From Welwitschia mirabilis (lineage: Eukaryota; Gnetophyta; Gnetopsida; Welwitschiales): 30,963 nucleotides of DNA. A program made the position numbers and the translations under genes. Under the pieces are notes generated by a model. The model was not told the origin of the DNA. It did not search any database and saw nothing but the letters and a program-made list of their open reading frames with translations. Shown here in pieces: positions 20,330 through 29,925 of the stretch; the first letter of the stretch is position 1; each line of letters begins with the position of its first letter. The stretch is from positions 276,799,722 through 276,830,684 of the forward strand of contig JBOZIK010000001.1 of assembly GCA_051453625.1 (NCBI GenBank). Reading direction: 5' to 3'.

Positions 20330-21375
20330 GGAGTATAAAAATTGCGACAGTCCAAACACTATAAACAGAACCATGCCCATTTTATAGGAAAACATAAAGC
20401 TAAGAGTACTTAAAGTATACTAGAGTGGAGTATCTAAACCATGCCCAAGTAGCTATCATGATCTCAATGTATCACAAGATATGGAAAAAGATCTAAGAAC
20501 TAAATTTGATAAAAACAATACATTGCTACATCATAAGTAAATGTGGAAGGTGTTTTAACTAGCAAGATGGGATTTGTATATCCTTAGCCTCAGAGAGCAT
20601 GACCCTGATCTCTCTAAGAAAATTTCAAGATATGGAATGATAGATATACTTAGATAGATAATAATACAATCTTTATTAATATTCCTTCCATTAGTGATGC
20701 CATTCACATAGATCCTTAAGTAGAGAACTAAAAATGGATGTTCCTAAGGCTTTCATAATTTCCTACTTTAAATGATGGATTGGGAAAATAGTGCGAAAGA
20801 GAGAAGGAAGCTACAAAAGGAAGAATCTAACATGGCCATTTGATTTCTAAGCTACTTTAATCATGAAATATTTCATCTTGAAGCACTACTTTGACAAGAT
20901 AAATAAGCTTTAATTCCATTTTCTTATTGTTATGATGGTGGAATTCTAGATTGATATTCCTTTCTTTCTCTTTGATTTTATTCATTACTCTCTTCAAAGT
21001 TATCAGGTACATCATGAAGGATTGATTTAATTATTATATTTAAGGAAAATATATACATTGATGCAAGCATTTTAGCTTGTCAAGATATCCTAAGGGGATC
21101 TATGTAAAAAGAACTACTATGGAACCTACCAAAATACATAGAGAGTGATACAAAGGATGGCCTCCCTGTTCCCTCAGGCACACTGATGATGCACCAAAAA
21201 CTAAAGAAATATAGTCATAAAAGTAAGAAGAAGAAGAAATGGATGAGAATAAATAGTAACAAGAAGAAGATGTTGAATAGGAAATAAAACCTATTATTAT
21301 TAGTCCCATTATCCAAATCCCCTTCCCAATTGTCACCCTAATGAATGCCGTTTTATTATAAACCTCTTAGGGTAT
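20330..21375 (+). pseudogene. LINE B 3' ORF, putative plant-transposon-protein-like domain with acidic tail
   Basis: This is the second copy of the extra reading frame seen at the 3' end of LINE A. Readable pieces are HDPDLSKK near 20600, IFINIPSISDAIHIDP near 20672-20717, ELKMDVPKAF, WIGKIVRKREGSYKRK near 20780-20830, DKINKL then FHFLIVMMVEF near 20895-20945, IDIPFFLFDFIHYSLQSYQ near 20950-21007, LLYLRKIYTLMQA, RHTDDAPKTKEI near 21175-21210, an acidic run with EEEEMDENK and QEEDVE near 21228-21275, and IKPIIISPIIQIPFPIVTL. The order equals LINE A. I infer similarity to the PTP family from the spacing of motifs and the acidic tail. It is not a known part of standard LINE ORF2, and its function is unknown. 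Confidence 0.45.
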
Positions 21376-21550
21376 TCTAGCCTTAATCCTATATCAGATT
21401 AAAATTGGGAGTCTGGTTTAAAAAAATTAGATATTGGTGTATAGGGGTTTGAATACCTGAGAGACTTCTACCATGCTTGGAAATCTAGTTTCTAAGCTAT
21501 GTCATATCTTTTCTATTTTTTGAGTTAATATAATTCATTTTTAATTTCTC

Positions 21551-21558
21551 AAAAAAAA
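21551..21558 (+). other. A-tail of LINE B
   Basis: A run of eight A follows the shared LINE 3' UTR. It marks the 3' end of the element, because similarity to LINE A stops here. Confidence 0.75.
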
Positions 21559-22829
21559 TAATTATTAGGAGATATGATTAACTTTATGCTTATGTAAGAG
21601 TTAAATTTATCTTGGAATCTGGTATCACAAAGGATATAATTGATTTTACCCAAGGTTTAGAATTATTAAGAATATAATTAACTTTATATCTACTAGGAAT
21701 TAAGTTTATTATAGTTACAATTAACATTATGATTATTAAGGAGTTAGGTTATTGAATATATAATTATTGTAAATTTATAAGTACTTAACAAAAATATTTA
21801 TTTGAATTCATCTAAAGCTATGATACTAATTCATGATATTTGGTCTTTTCTTACCCTAATTAAGCATTACTTTCTTCTTGGATTTTCTTCTTTTATTCTT
21901 CAATATGAAATCTAGGATTAAATCTTAATTATTTTTATATTAGTATTTCTATAATTTAAGAAAAACAAATCGTATAATTATTATTAGTTTATCTATAATC
22001 AATTTCTAGGATATTTTGATTTATAAATAATAGTGATGTCATAATTTTGTGTTCTTCATTTCTTCCTAGATTTTTTTCATATATAACGGTATCTTGTGAA
22101 TAGTTAAGAAGATGTAAGCTTGTTATAAATACATATGAATAAGTTTAAGGATAATACCTAGTCAATATAATAGGAGGTTTGGACTTCCAATAATTGCATT
22201 CTAACTAAATATCTATCAACATTATAGATATGAGTTGGTTCTACTTCAATTTTTAAACTATACAATCATGATTGGACTCAACCCCATAGGCCTACACTTT
22301 ACCTTGATATACCTATAATATAGATAATAAGTGATACATGAGGTGGATTCATGCTTAGTTTTTATGTTCTATTTATATCAAAGTATTAATTTCTCTATTA
22401 ATTTTTCATTATTTTTTAATAATCTTTAAATTATATTTTAAGATATCAAATCTCTAAGTTGTAGTTATTTCATTTTCTTCTTAAATCTTATAGGAGGATA
22501 AGTAGGAGAGAACTTAAACTACAAGTTTTATAAGACATTTATTTATTAAGACTCTAGTCATTTTTACAATTAGGGTTTTAGCAATTAAAGTGTAATCTTT
22601 GACAAAAGTTCATTTATAGGTTAAAAAAGGATTTTACATTATGCATCTAAGTAGGATTTATAATATTGTATTTGAGTTTTCTTAATGGGTTTAGAATTAA
22701 AGATTTAATTTTTTTAATTTACATTCCCAAACTAGATTTCTTTTAAATAAATTTCAAATAAGGTTTTTGAAAATCCTTAACTATCATATCTCTAAAAATT
22801 AACTCAGGTTATAGCAAGAAGATTTCACA
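21559..22829 (+). repeat. AT-rich stretch holding the presumed 5' LTR of the plus-strand gypsy element
   Basis: No gene is visible. The right edge is fixed by a primer-binding site starting at 22833: LTRs end in CA a few bases before it, and 'caca' at 22826-22829 fits. The left edge of the LTR is not identifiable because the 3' LTR is outside the window. The first 200 bases (21560-21770) resemble in composition and short motifs the DNA before LINE B (14831-15520), so they may be the pre-insertion sequence. Confidence 0.45.
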
Positions 22830-22832
22830 TGT

Positions 22833-22850
22833 TGGCACTATTGTTAGGGA
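22833..22850 (+). promoter_or_regulatory. Decayed primer-binding site, tRNA-Asp type
   Basis: The sequence tggcactattgttaggga matches the complement of the 3' end of plant tRNA-Asp(GTC), TGGCGCCGTTGCCGGGGA, at 12 of 18 positions. All six differences are C-to-T or G-to-A. This site primes minus-strand DNA synthesis and is typical of the Athila/Tat side of plant Ty3/gypsy. It sits just after the presumed LTR end and before gag. Confidence 0.72.
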
Positions 22851-23368
22851 GGTGTTAATATTCTTGTTATTTTTTTGTTCTTTAAATTTGTCTATTATCT
22901 CACTAGATAAGTGCTTTCATTCATTTCATTGTAAATACATTTTTGTTTAGATGCAATATATAACAATTTTTTAATATCAAAAAAACAATAAGTTAAAGAA
23001 TCAAAATTCATTAGGAAAAATATAGAGAGTGGTTTCTTTGATTACCAGGGATATAAGAAAAGTATAAAATTTCCATTAAAAATTTTTACTTCACCTATGT
23101 CTTATAAAAATCAAAATTTTCCTTCTTCATCTTATTGTGTGATTACAAAATGTCAATTGTAGTGAAACTATTTTAGCTTAGAAACTAGCATTCCAAATGC
23201 TGCATTTCACTCTATCTTTAAAAAATTACATCAGAGTATAAGAGAGATATACCCTAGACTTATTATACTTTCTTAAAATTACTTAAAAATACAAAAACCA
23301 TTGATGACATTCTAATTAAATCCAAAGTGAAAAAGAAGTCAAAATTTCAAATTGAAAACACTCACAAC

Positions 23369-24300
23369 ATGACTAGGAATCCACTAGCTTCAAAAACCTT
23401 AAGAGATGCTTTGCAAAGGAAAAATGGATAGATCTACAACACCTTTAAATTACTTGATTAATAGGATGAAGAGATAAAGAATTTTAGTTCATTGCCCAAA
23501 TGTAATGGAAAGGACATTAATGATCCACTTCAATTTCTAATCAATCTTGATTCCTTTCTTTACACTTTAGGAAAATCAATCATTGATAGACTCTACTTGA
23601 TGGTATGCAAAATGGCACATACAAAGAATCTAGAAATTGATTTTACTATTTCTCTTCTGACTTTAATACTTCTAGAGATCAAATGAAAAGAACTTTTCTT
23701 AACATATATCTTACCAACTCTAAAATGTTAGGCCTTAGGATAAGGACTACTAGTTTTAGATAACAAAAAAAGAAAGATTATGTTATAGCATTTGAAAGAT
23801 TTTCTTATCACTGGGAACCTAGTAAATTACATTAAAGATTGCAAATTAGTAGGCTATTTTATTAAATTTCTTCTAACCAACATTCACCAAATGCTAGACT
23901 TTACTTGTGGAGAAAATATTATGAAAGTCTCATTAAATCAATCTTAATTGAAATTAAAATCTCTATAATAGCAACGTAAATCATGATAGTCAATTAAAAA
24001 ATAAGTACCCACCTTAGGGAGATAACTAAGGAGAATGAAAATTATTGAAATGAGTGAATAATTCTTTACAGTTAAACAAGTGTTAGAAGAGCCATTGAAA
24101 AAGATGACTAAATCATTAGAAAAAGGAGCTATCATAGTGAAACATTTGAAATCTCAAAAAGATAAAAATAAAGTAAAGGAAGAAGTTTCTTTTAATAAAA
24201 AGGAATGTTTACTTTATCAAGACCTTAAACATAAGGTTGAAAAATGTCTTGCTCTTTCTTTTTGTTAGAACAATGTCTATGAAGAATTGTGTACCCTCAA
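23369..24300 (+). pseudogene. Gag of the plus-strand gypsy element (decayed)
   Basis: From ATG 23369 one frame reads MTRNPLASKTLRDALQRKNG and continues with three stops to 23686. The best part is LPKCNGKDINDPLQFLINLD at about 23489-23548, matching the gag core pattern F.G....DP..FL..F. After a frameshift, another open piece at 24080-24268 is lysine-rich (KKMTKSLEKGAIIVKHLKSQ) and contains cysteines (KKECLLYQDLKHKVEKC) that may be a broken zinc knuckle. The product would form the retroelement particle. Early stops show it is dead. Confidence 0.6.
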
Positions 24301-25081
24301 CAATATGAATAAAAATTCACAAAAAAATAAATCTTAAGGTCTAAAAAAAAATTTCAAAAAAATCAGAAATATTATGTATCAATATTTTTTGGGAATATCA
24401 CTAGGTATCATCTATTAATTCAAATCCTTTCACTTTTTATTATGGTTAACCAACCCCTTTTGTTTGGCAATGTTCACCTAATTCTCTTCAAGTCATTTTG
24501 GAATATTTGCAATAAAACATGGTTAAAAAAAAATTACCAATCTTAGACAAGCTATCATATAAACTAATGAAATCTTAAACAAGCTTATGGGATTGATGCA
24601 ACAAATATTGTATGCTAACACAAGGCATGTTGGGACTTACCTTTAACTAGTTATCTAAATCCCAATCAGATTAAGAATTTAAAATCCATAAGTAGAAGTG
24701 GAGTGAGGACAAGTGAAATAAAGAAAAATAACTCCAACAACCAAGAACCAAGGATGAGAATATCAAAGAAGAGAAGTTAGAATCCCGAAATCCAATAATG
24801 CCAAACATGGGACAACCAGTCTTTGCTAAAAGATTAAAAGGAAATGATGAAGATTTGAGCATTAAATTAGAGGTCCTTTTGAAGAAAGGATCTCTAGCTA
24901 TGCCTCTTTGGAAATTGTTAAGAGATAGTAAAAAGTATGAAAATAAATTTATATATTTCATCAAGATAAATCATTTAAAAAAATCCCTAAATAAGTTTAT
25001 CTAGCTAATTAAAAATTTTTGTAACTTAGTCAAAAAGTTCAAAAATACAAGGATCTAGGAGTAGTAACTTTAACTATTGTT
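24301..25081 (+). pseudogene. Gag-protease connecting region of the plus-strand gypsy element
   Basis: This is mostly unreadable, with one good open segment at 24798-25004 that includes GSLAMPLWKLLRDSKKYENK. Plant gypsy elements have a similar block upstream of the protease (pattern PLW.LL..S..HR..LI.AL). This links the gag and protease remnants into one element. The opposite-strand reading frame at 24671-24964 is a shadow. Confidence 0.55.
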
Positions 25082-25480
25082 TTGAAAGGAATTTTTAGGT
25101 TAAGACACTATTTATTTGATTTGGGGACAAGTTTGAACATAATTATTAAACATATTATCAAAAGATTTAAACTAGAATATTCCTTACAACATATGAATGT
25201 TATTCTAGAAATGGTAGATGGTTCTCTTAAAAGGGCCATAAAAGTGATGAAAGACTTAGTGATTTAAGTTAACAAAATATTTTATCCATTACATTTTGTA
25301 TGCTAGAATTAAAAAAAAAAGAAAAGAAAAGGGTGAGGAGGGGAAATCAATGGATACCCTCTAATTCTAGGTAGAGCAGGACTAGAAACTACAAATGGGT
25401 TCATTAATACAAGAAATGGCATCCTCACCTTACAATTTAAGAGTAAAAATTTTGATGTTAAAGTTTACGTTATAGCTAAG
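25082..25480 (+). pseudogene. Aspartic protease of the plus-strand gypsy element (decayed)
   Basis: The open segment 25082-25267 contains YLFDLGTSLNIIIKHIIKRF, with the active-site DLGTS at 25118-25132. The family form is DLGAS.N, characteristic of Athila/Tat-type retropepsins. It is followed by VDGSLKRAIKVMKDLVI (family D.S...P.G...D). Downstream, after an A-rich slippage-prone run near 25311, the flap region reads PLILGRAGLETTNGFINTRN near 25360-25419 (family ILGRPFL.T....ID...G). The catalytic aspartate is intact, but frameshifts separate the two halves. Confidence 0.75.
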
Positions 25481-25689
25481 AAGAATTAAAAAATGGATGA
25501 TGAAGATGAAAAATGTGTGGGTAACTTAAGTTATATAAGAGCCTATACCTTTCTTAAATAATAGGAAAACCAAATCCTTAGTATTGGACATCTTCATAAT
25601 TACAATTTCTTCAAACCTATCTTGATTTGTTTAATCCATGTAAACTTAATAATGAATTAAGAGATGAAAACAAATAATAGTAGAAACCA

Positions 25690-26767
25690 CTTGCTACCTT
25701 TAAAGAAATTTCTATGAAGGACATGAGAAGAATCCTTTCAAAATCTACCCCATATCTAAGTGAAGAAAGAGAAAATGTAGACTTAAAAATTCAATAAGAA
25801 AAGAGACCATTATAACTTCAATTAAAGGAAATACCCTAGAACATTAAAGATGTAGTTATAGGTGAAAACATAATCGACCTAAAACAGAATGATAAATAAG
25901 ATGAAATCCTCATTTAATTGTTATAAAAGAAGGTTGAAGCTTTTGCATGAACTCATAAAGATCTTGTAGGTGTTCCTTCATACATAGTATAGCATAAAAT
26001 GTTTTTGCGGGATAGGGTAAAATCTATACGTCAATAGTAATAAAGATAAAACCCAACTCTAAAATAGATTATTAAATATGAAATCATTAAACTGATGGAT
26101 GCAAATATCATATATCCAATTGCTGATATTAAGTGGATAAGTCTAATAAAAGTTATTTCTAAAAAAGACAGTAAATGAAGGGTTTATATAGAATTTTGAA
26201 GATTCAATTGAGTCCTAAAAAAGGAATTTTTTTCTCTACCATTCCTTGATCAAGTAATTAATAAAATATAGGAGTACAACTTTTATTATATTCTAGATGG
26301 GTGCAGTACATATAATCAAATCCAAAGTGCACTAGAGGATTAATCTTTAATAACGTTTCCTTTACTTTTTGGTACATATGCATTCTAGAGGATGACATTT
26401 AGTTTATGTAATGAAATGTTTGATGATTTTATAAATGCTTTCATGGATGATTTCTCAGCATGGAGGATTATTTTAAATAAACTATTCTAAACCTAGAAAA
26501 GATTTTAAACCCATGTATTAAGAGTGGACTAAAATTAAGACAGAAAAAAAAATTTCATGCTTACTAAAACTATAGTTTTTGATCATACTATTTGTAAGGA
26601 TGGCATCAAAATGGATCCCTCTAAGAGTAAACTAATCCAAAATTCACAACTCTCTTAAACAACTCAAATCATTCCTTGGGCTTGCAGGTTTTTATGGGAG
26701 GTTTAGTGAAAGCTATTTAAAAATTTGTAAATTCATTCACAACCTATTAGTAAAGATGCACCTAATA
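25690..26767 (+). pseudogene. Reverse transcriptase of the plus-strand gypsy element (truncated by insertion)
   Basis: Pieces in order are KPLATFKEISMKDMRRILSK near 25690, KKVEAFAWTH-like and DLVGVPSYIV near 25930-25990, IIKYEIIKLMDANIIYPI near 26070-26124 (family V..E..KLL.AGFIYP), YYILDGCSTYNQI near 26284-26322 (family .LDG.SGYNQI), FGTYAF near 26370, and the catalytic FMDDF at 26440-26454, with both aspartates intact. GIKMDPSKSKLIQ lies near 26605, and the connection motif SFLGLAGFYGRFSESYLKI near 26670-26725. The sequence leaves this pattern at about 26767, where the copia LTR starts. Several stops are present upstream. Confidence 0.82.
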
Positions 26768-27032
26768 TGATCAAGAACCTTGAAGGGGGGATGAATAGGT
26801 TATTTCAAAAAATCAATAAATAATCTGAAAGAAATCAATTTAAAAACCAACTTACATACATAAATAAATTATTTTAGGAAGTGAACAATATGATAAAATA
26901 CTAAAAGTAAAAAAATCAAAACCTAAAAGCACAAACTATCAATTTGAAGCTAGATCTTGGACCTCTATTGCTCCATCAAGTATTTTAGGTTTACCTGTAA
27001 CCTTTATAAATAGACTTTTTCAAACTAAATAT

Positions 27033-27180
27033 CAACCTTTAGAATAGAATTTTTGAGGCTTAGTCTTAACTTATAGTATGAAATTTTTAAGGTTTAGCCT
27101 CAACCTATAGCATGGAATTTCCAAGGCTTAGTCTCAATCTATAGTACAGACTTCTCAAGGATTAGTCTTAACTTATAGCA
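27033..27180. repeat. 34-bp tandem repeat, about 4 copies, inside the LTR
   Basis: Full units lie at 27057-27090, 27091-27124 and 27125-27158, with partial units before (about 27033-27056) and after (27159-27180). Each contains the core 'ggcttagtctcaacctatag' with several differences between units. No reading frame runs through it. Its place in the LTR suggests a promoter/enhancer or leader repeat. Confidence 0.85.
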
Positions 27181-27576
27181 AATAGGGTAGTGATGTAGTA
27201 ATGCCTCAATAGCATAAATATAGCATATTCTAAAAATAGTGTAATAGATGGAGCTCTCCTTCTAAAGAAGTAAAATCAATGATGCTCTAGATCTGACTTT
27301 TGAATGAAGAAATTATACCAATGATAGATATCCTCCAATCAAAAATTTAAAAGCCAAGATATAACAATGATATCAATGCTAATGCACAACTTAATCTTTC
27401 ATATACAAATGATTTAGTCAAATGAGAGTGGTTCCAAAAGATTGATTGGTAATTAATGACTTAGATATCTATAATGAAAGGCTATTAGGGTTTAGAATAT
27501 TTTAATTGTACCTTCAATAGCTATAAACGGGTATAAAATGACTACCTAACTACTAGATAATAGATATATAACATTT

Positions 27577-27912
27577 AGAAAAATTTCATTTTTGCTCCGT
27601 CTAGTTGACCCCATGTGGTGTCGTGAGTTACACAGGTTGCCCAAGAGAGAGTTTTGGTTACATTATATTTTTATGTCTTCACGTCTAGTTGACTNNNNNN
27701 NNNNNNNNNNNNNNNNNNNNNNNNNNNNNNNNNNNNNNNNNNNNNNNNNNNNNNNNNNNNNNNNNNNNNNNNNNNNNNNNNNNNNNNNNNNNNNAGAAAA
27801 ATTTCATTTTTGCTCTGTCTAGTTAATCCCATGTGGTGTCGTGAGTTACACAGGTTGCCCAAGAGAGAATTTTGGTTACATTATATTTTTATGTCTTCAT
27901 GTCTGATTGACT
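27577..27912. repeat. 118-bp direct repeat flanking a 100-N gap
   Basis: Bases 27577-27694 and 27795-27912 match at 111 of 118 positions, separated by exactly 100 N (27695-27794). All seven differences are transitions, six of them C-to-T or G-to-A going left to right. It is probably an overlap of two contigs from different haplotypes or different element copies, with the right copy more deaminated. Confidence 0.85.
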
Positions 27913-28184
27913 TCATCTAGGTCCAGTCGATCCTAGTCTAGTCGACCTCATCTTGGGTTCGGTCGACCCTTTGTCTTTTAGTCTGGAAATACTATTTGTC
28001 AAGTTCTTAAATCTGGTTGATCCCATGAAAATTTGGTTGACCACTTTCCATTCTATTAAAGGACACTAAATCTCTAAGTTATAGGTCTGTCAACTCCATT
28101 AGAATCTAGTCAACCGCTCTGGATGTAGTCCATTTTCCTTTGATAGCTTCAGGTGCAGTTGACCCCTTAAGGTTCTTGTCAATC
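27601..28184. repeat. Cluster of GTCGAC-like 10-bp motifs in the LTR
   Basis: About thirteen variants of ctRGTYGAYC occur at irregular spacing: 27601, 27685, 27819, 27903, 27923, 27938, 27959, 28013, 28033, 28087, 28106, 28155 and 28175. The core GTCGAC is a palindrome with a central CpG. Several copies read GTTGAC or GTCAAC, as expected when one CpG strand is deaminated. Three more occur upstream in the same element (30324, 30393, 30428). Confidence 0.75.
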
Positions 28185-28337
28185 TCTCTAGAGGGTGTAC
28201 AAATAAACAAGTTTTTAGTGCATATTTATTTCCATATTTTAACCTATAAAAACATTAAAATACTCTACATAAAATATACAAAATTTTCTATATAAAAGAT
28301 ATTAGTTTAATATTAATTAGAAAAACATAATCCAACA

Positions 28338-28349
28338 ATCTTCCCCTTT
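28338..28349 (-). promoter_or_regulatory. Polypurine tract of the copia-type element
   Basis: The minus strand reads AAAGGGGAAGAT directly before the LTR start TGTTGGA. It primes plus-strand synthesis. Plant copia elements commonly show GGGGGAGATTGTTGG at this border, so the match is good. Confidence 0.78.
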
Positions 28350-28809
28350 GACATTGATAACAAATAACACTTAGTTGTAACAAAATTAGAACTCATAGAA
28401 AAACTTCCCCTTACAGCATGCTTAATTTTTAAAATCTCATTCCAAGTTAGAACAAGTTAAGGTATTTTGAGCATCTAAATTTTATGCTTTAAATGTAGCC
28501 AGTTTAATATGCACAATTAAAGATTTAAAAAGGCACAACTTTATAATAGACCTAATTGTAATTATGAACACTTATTGAATTAGAGCCATAACCATTTTGG
28601 TTCATTTCTAAATGTTACAATACTTTTAAGCTTTGCAAATAAAATCATAGAAAAACATATTTGATACATTTAATATGGAAAGGCACAACAAAAGACAAAG
28701 TGTTGCTAAAAATAAATAATTGCATTACATTAAATATGAGTAAAAACATTATAAATCTAACATGAAATAATTACAAAATAAAAGTACTCATCAAGAGCGT
28801 ATAAGAAGT
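28350..28809. other. Non-coding stretch between PTP-like ORF and polypurine tract
   Basis: About 460 bases of AT-rich DNA with no readable protein on either strand. It is the 3' untranslated part of the copia-type element, or decayed sequence within it. Confidence 0.5.
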
Positions 28810-29435
28810 TTAACACACAAATACAAGTAGAGAATGTAAAACATAATCTGAAAACAAAATATTTAAATCAAACTCCTCTTCTTCTTCTTCCTCCTCCTCC
28901 TCTTCAGAGTCTTCCTCTGATTCCTCATCATCACCTTCCATGCGAGCTAAGCTTGTAGCTTCTACTAAGGTATCCGCAATATCATATATAGCTACAATTA
29001 GGACTTCTTTCATGTGTTTCATAGAGAAGTTAATCCATCTGAGATATAAAGAGTCTTATCAAGAAATGCTTCCTTAGGAGTATAGAAAGCAATTTCTTAG
29101 AGGATGCAAAGATATGCATGTAAGATAAAGTCTCACATCCAATGGGTGACATAGGATAAAGGGCTTCTAACTTAGGATGGACGTTAATGCAAAAGTAGCA
29201 GCAAATGCTAGTGATAAGCATAGAGTAGGGTAAATTCCTAGTTCTATGATACTCTAGCTGTAAGACCATATTCTTCAGTATTATGGCAGGAGCATTAATG
29301 AAATTCTCAGCTCCTAATAAATACATAAAATAGGCTCAATAAAAGAAGGCCTCAACATGATGGCCAGCTAAAGGTAAAAAGTGAAAACCAAATGAAGAAA
29401 ATGGTATTTAGAAATCAACAAAGAGGTAAACAAAG

Positions 29436-29719
29436 TGTTCTTCCAAGTGTGCATCCTACCACAAAGCTACCTAGTAACTAAAGGTTTGTCTTTTCTAAGA
29501 GGCAAAAACTTCTCATAATTTCCCCTTNNNNNNNNNNNNNNNNNNNNNNNNNNNNNNNNNNNNNNNNNNNNNNNNNNNNNNNNNNNNNNNNNNNNNNNNN
29601 NNNNNNNNNNNNNNNNNNNNNNNNNNNTGTTCTTCCAAGTGTGCATCCTACCACAAAGCTACCTAGTATCTAAAGGTTTGTCTTTTCTAAGAGGCAAAAA
29701 CTTCTCATAATTTCCCCTT
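29436..29719. repeat. 92-bp direct repeat flanking a 100-N gap
   Basis: Bases 29436-29527 and 29628-29719 match at 91 of 92 positions, separated by exactly 100 N (29528-29627). The PTP-like reading frame ends artificially at the gap but continues if the two copies are one. This is an unmerged contig overlap. Confidence 0.88.
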
Positions 29720-29925
29720 GGAAGATTAGTAATCTTTGAGATAATATTTAATGTCACTCTCATCCTCTTTCCTAAAACAATGGTTTCAAGAGTCCTGAAA
29801 TCATGATCAAAATAAGCATTACAATAAAACATTCTAGTAAGAAATGGATAAGTTAAACTAGAAACATCTAATAAATGGTCAAAATCTTGATCTCTCAATA
29901 GTTTAATGACTTCCCTAAGTTTCTA

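Larger units (their letters stand above)
15984..21558 (+). mobile_element. LINE B, near-complete L1-type retrotransposon
   Basis: This is the most complete copy of the LINE family in the window: ORF1 (15984 to about 17190), ORF2 (17212 to about 20290), the extra 3' ORF (about 20330-21370), a 3' UTR with 'ttgagttaatataat', and an A8 tail at 21551-21558. The 5' UTR may extend upstream to about 15525, giving a total near 6 kb. It is colinear with LINE A over more than 4.7 kb, but the flanks differ, so the two are separate insertions. All frames are interrupted. Confidence 0.88.
22830..26767 (+). mobile_element. Second Ty3/gypsy LTR retrotransposon, plus strand, interrupted by a copia insertion
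   Basis: It runs from a tRNA-Asp primer-binding site through gag (about 23369-24300), protease (about 25082-25480) and RT (about 25690-26767). It ends abruptly at about 26767, in the connection motif after RT, where the LTR of another element begins. RNase H, integrase and the 3' LTR would lie beyond the inserted element, outside the window. The DLG-type protease and the primer-binding site suggest the Athila/Tat group. It is clearly different from the minus-strand gypsy element. Confidence 0.82.
26768..28337 (-). repeat. 3' LTR of the copia-type element
   Basis: On the minus strand it starts TGTTGGATTATG at 28337, directly after the polypurine tract, and ends CTTGATCA at 26768, so it has TG…CA ends. 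Near its end it carries the C-rich stretch 'cccccc' (complement of 'gggggg' near 26785) that is typical of a large group of plant LTRs. Subtracting the 100-N gap and one copy of the overlap, the length is about 1.35 kb, long but normal for SIRE-type copia. It contains a 34-bp tandem repeat and a cluster of GTCGAC-like motifs. Confidence 0.68.

Noticed and set aside
24671-24964. Minus-strand frame of 97 codons
   Set aside because: It is antisense to the gypsy gag-protease region, where the plus strand has family-like peptides. The frame at 23944-24135 is likewise a shadow.
25690-26767. Pararetrovirus-type reverse transcriptase
   Set aside because: The linked tRNA-Asp primer site, DLG-type protease and gag order fit a Ty3/gypsy LTR element; no movement or coat protein motif was seen.
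27592-27862. Overlapping frames on both strands around the 27695 gap
   Set aside because: They are made of the duplicated LTR overlap and N bases. The DNA is a non-coding LTR.
27033-28184. CRISPR-like array
   Set aside because: The 34-bp units are directly adjacent without spacers, and the GTCGAC motifs are too short and irregular. The context is a plant LTR.
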